Positions 6,278 to 6,844 of a stretch of 6,844 nt of DNA are shown in pieces; within the stretch, counting starts at the first letter, position 1; each line of letters opens with the position of its first letter. The position numbers were made by a program, and so were the translations under genes. Source of the stretch: Clostridium sp. (GTDB taxonomy: Bacteria > Bacillota_A > Clostridia > Lachnospirales > Lachnospiraceae); the NCBI GenBank assembly GCA_023666975.1, contig JAMPAW010000171.1, forward strand, positions 1-6,844, given 5' to 3'. A model generated the notes under the pieces. That model made no database searches. It had not been told where the DNA came from and saw only the letters and a program-made list of their open reading frames with translations.

Positions 6278-6844
6278 TTATTGAAGATACATCTGATTAT
6301 ATACATTGTTGACTGCTTCAGCATATAAGGAAAAAGAATGCTTTTTATTTCCTTCGTTGATATTTTTTAGGTAAAGATATTCTTCTTTTATGTAAGACCA
6401 GCAATTATCCTTAATAATATCGTGAACTTTTTCATCTATGTCAGATGATAATGTCCGAAAGACAAATTGATAGGACTGTTGCGTTTTATTGTTTCTAAGA
6501 TAATAATAGCCGTCATTGTTGCCGTTTCTTCCATAATAGATAATGGCAAAGTCACAACTGTAGTTTATTTTCTTTTTGTCTTTGTCCCAAACTTTTATCG
6601 TGATAGAAGATGTTGAATCCTTTGGAAATGAGTATTTTGTTCCTTGTAGGGCCGTTTTTAAAGCAGTCATAAAATTTTGTTTGATAATCTTTGGATCATA
6701 ATGATAGCCATTGCTAGGAGGGGAAAGAATTAAATTATAATCGAAATCATATCCTTTGTTTCCGTCTTTAATTCTGGTAACAAGGTGTTTTTTACCGCTT
6801 CCGATTAGATGGAATTGGAATTTTACTCCATAGTTTTTACGCAT
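6278..6844 (-). CDS. Possible nucleotidyltransferase-fold protein (likely 5' incomplete)
   Basis: The frame is open from the right edge of the window to a TAA at 6278-6280, giving 188 residues. The Met codon falls exactly at the window edge (6842-6844), so the true start may lie outside. I do not recognise a named family. There is a pattern like the polymerase-beta-type nucleotidyltransferase active site: Gly15-Ser16 in HLIGSGKKH, then DFD at 33-35 in GYDFDYNLIL, and a third acidic residue Asp98 in SCDFAII. The second half is helical, with an aromatic/charged C-terminus. CD-NTases and minimal nucleotidyltransferases share this hGS...DxD...D layout, but the spacing and absence of the N-terminus leave this uncertain. 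It is convergent with the QueC-like operon, lies beyond the tuf relic and a terminator, and so is probably an independent unit. Confidence 0.6.
   Translation of the reverse strand: MRKNYGVKFQFHLIGSGKKHLVTRIKDGNKGYDFDYNLILSPPSNGYHYDPKIIKQNFMTALKTALQGTKYSFPKDSTSSITIKVWDKDKKKINYSCDFAIIYYGRNGNNDGYYYLRNNKTQQSYQFVFRTLSSDIDEKVHDIIKDNCWSYIKEEYLYLKNINEGNKKHSFSLYAEAVNNVYNQMYLQ

Noticed and set aside
3191..6844. Complete type IV CBASS or complete QatABCD locus
   Set aside because: There is no TGT-like Cap10, OGG-like Cap11, QatA ATPase or TatD-like QatD in the window. The possible nucleotidyltransferase is convergent and lies beyond a terminator.
1..6844. CRISPR array, tRNA or rRNA
   Set aside because: No regularly spaced repeats, cloverleaf-like sequence or rRNA-like stretch was seen on reading the window.

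Overview
The window looks like DNA from a low-GC Firmicute, most likely a gut-type Clostridia/Lachnospiraceae species. This rests on AT-rich Gram-positive-style codon use, GGAG-type ribosome binding sites, and an EF-Tu C-terminal fragment of the clostridial type. It reads as the cargo-bearing end of an integrated mobile element, with two neighbouring defence modules on the + strand and a junction to other DNA near position 6077.

Layout: 1-447 holds the tail of an unrecognised gene and a small gene broken by an in-frame amber codon. 448-629 is non-coding and has a 24-bp perfect palindrome and a strong hairpin terminator. 630-3066 is a two-gene type II restriction-modification operon of the PstI/BsuBI kind: a gamma-class adenine methyltransferase overlapping its endonuclease, predicted to act on CTGCAG. 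3191-5840 is a second, visibly more AT-rich two-gene operon. Its first gene encodes a 260-aa protein starting Met-Gly, which I relate tentatively to QatB-like partners. Its second encodes a 625-aa protein with a QatC/Cap9-like (QueC-family) ATP-pyrophosphatase core, an intact zinc-type cysteine set and a C-terminal PD-(D/E)xK nuclease-like domain. 5841-6277 is non-coding apart from a relic: 6077-6130 encodes the last 17 residues and stop codon of EF-Tu (tuf), followed by a terminator. That is what a mobile element leaves when it integrates in the 3' end of a gene. 6278-6844 is a minus-strand gene, cut by the window edge, with a possible nucleotidyltransferase signature.

The most interesting object is the 3191-5840 pair. 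QueC-like proteins are known in anti-phage systems (QatABCD, type IV CBASS). Here one sits in a minimal two-gene arrangement, fused to a putative nuclease, with no QatA ATPase, QatD nuclease or queuosine-pathway gene in the window. My inference is a compact defence system in which the QueC-like core modifies or engages the N-terminal glycine of the partner and the fused nuclease is the effector.
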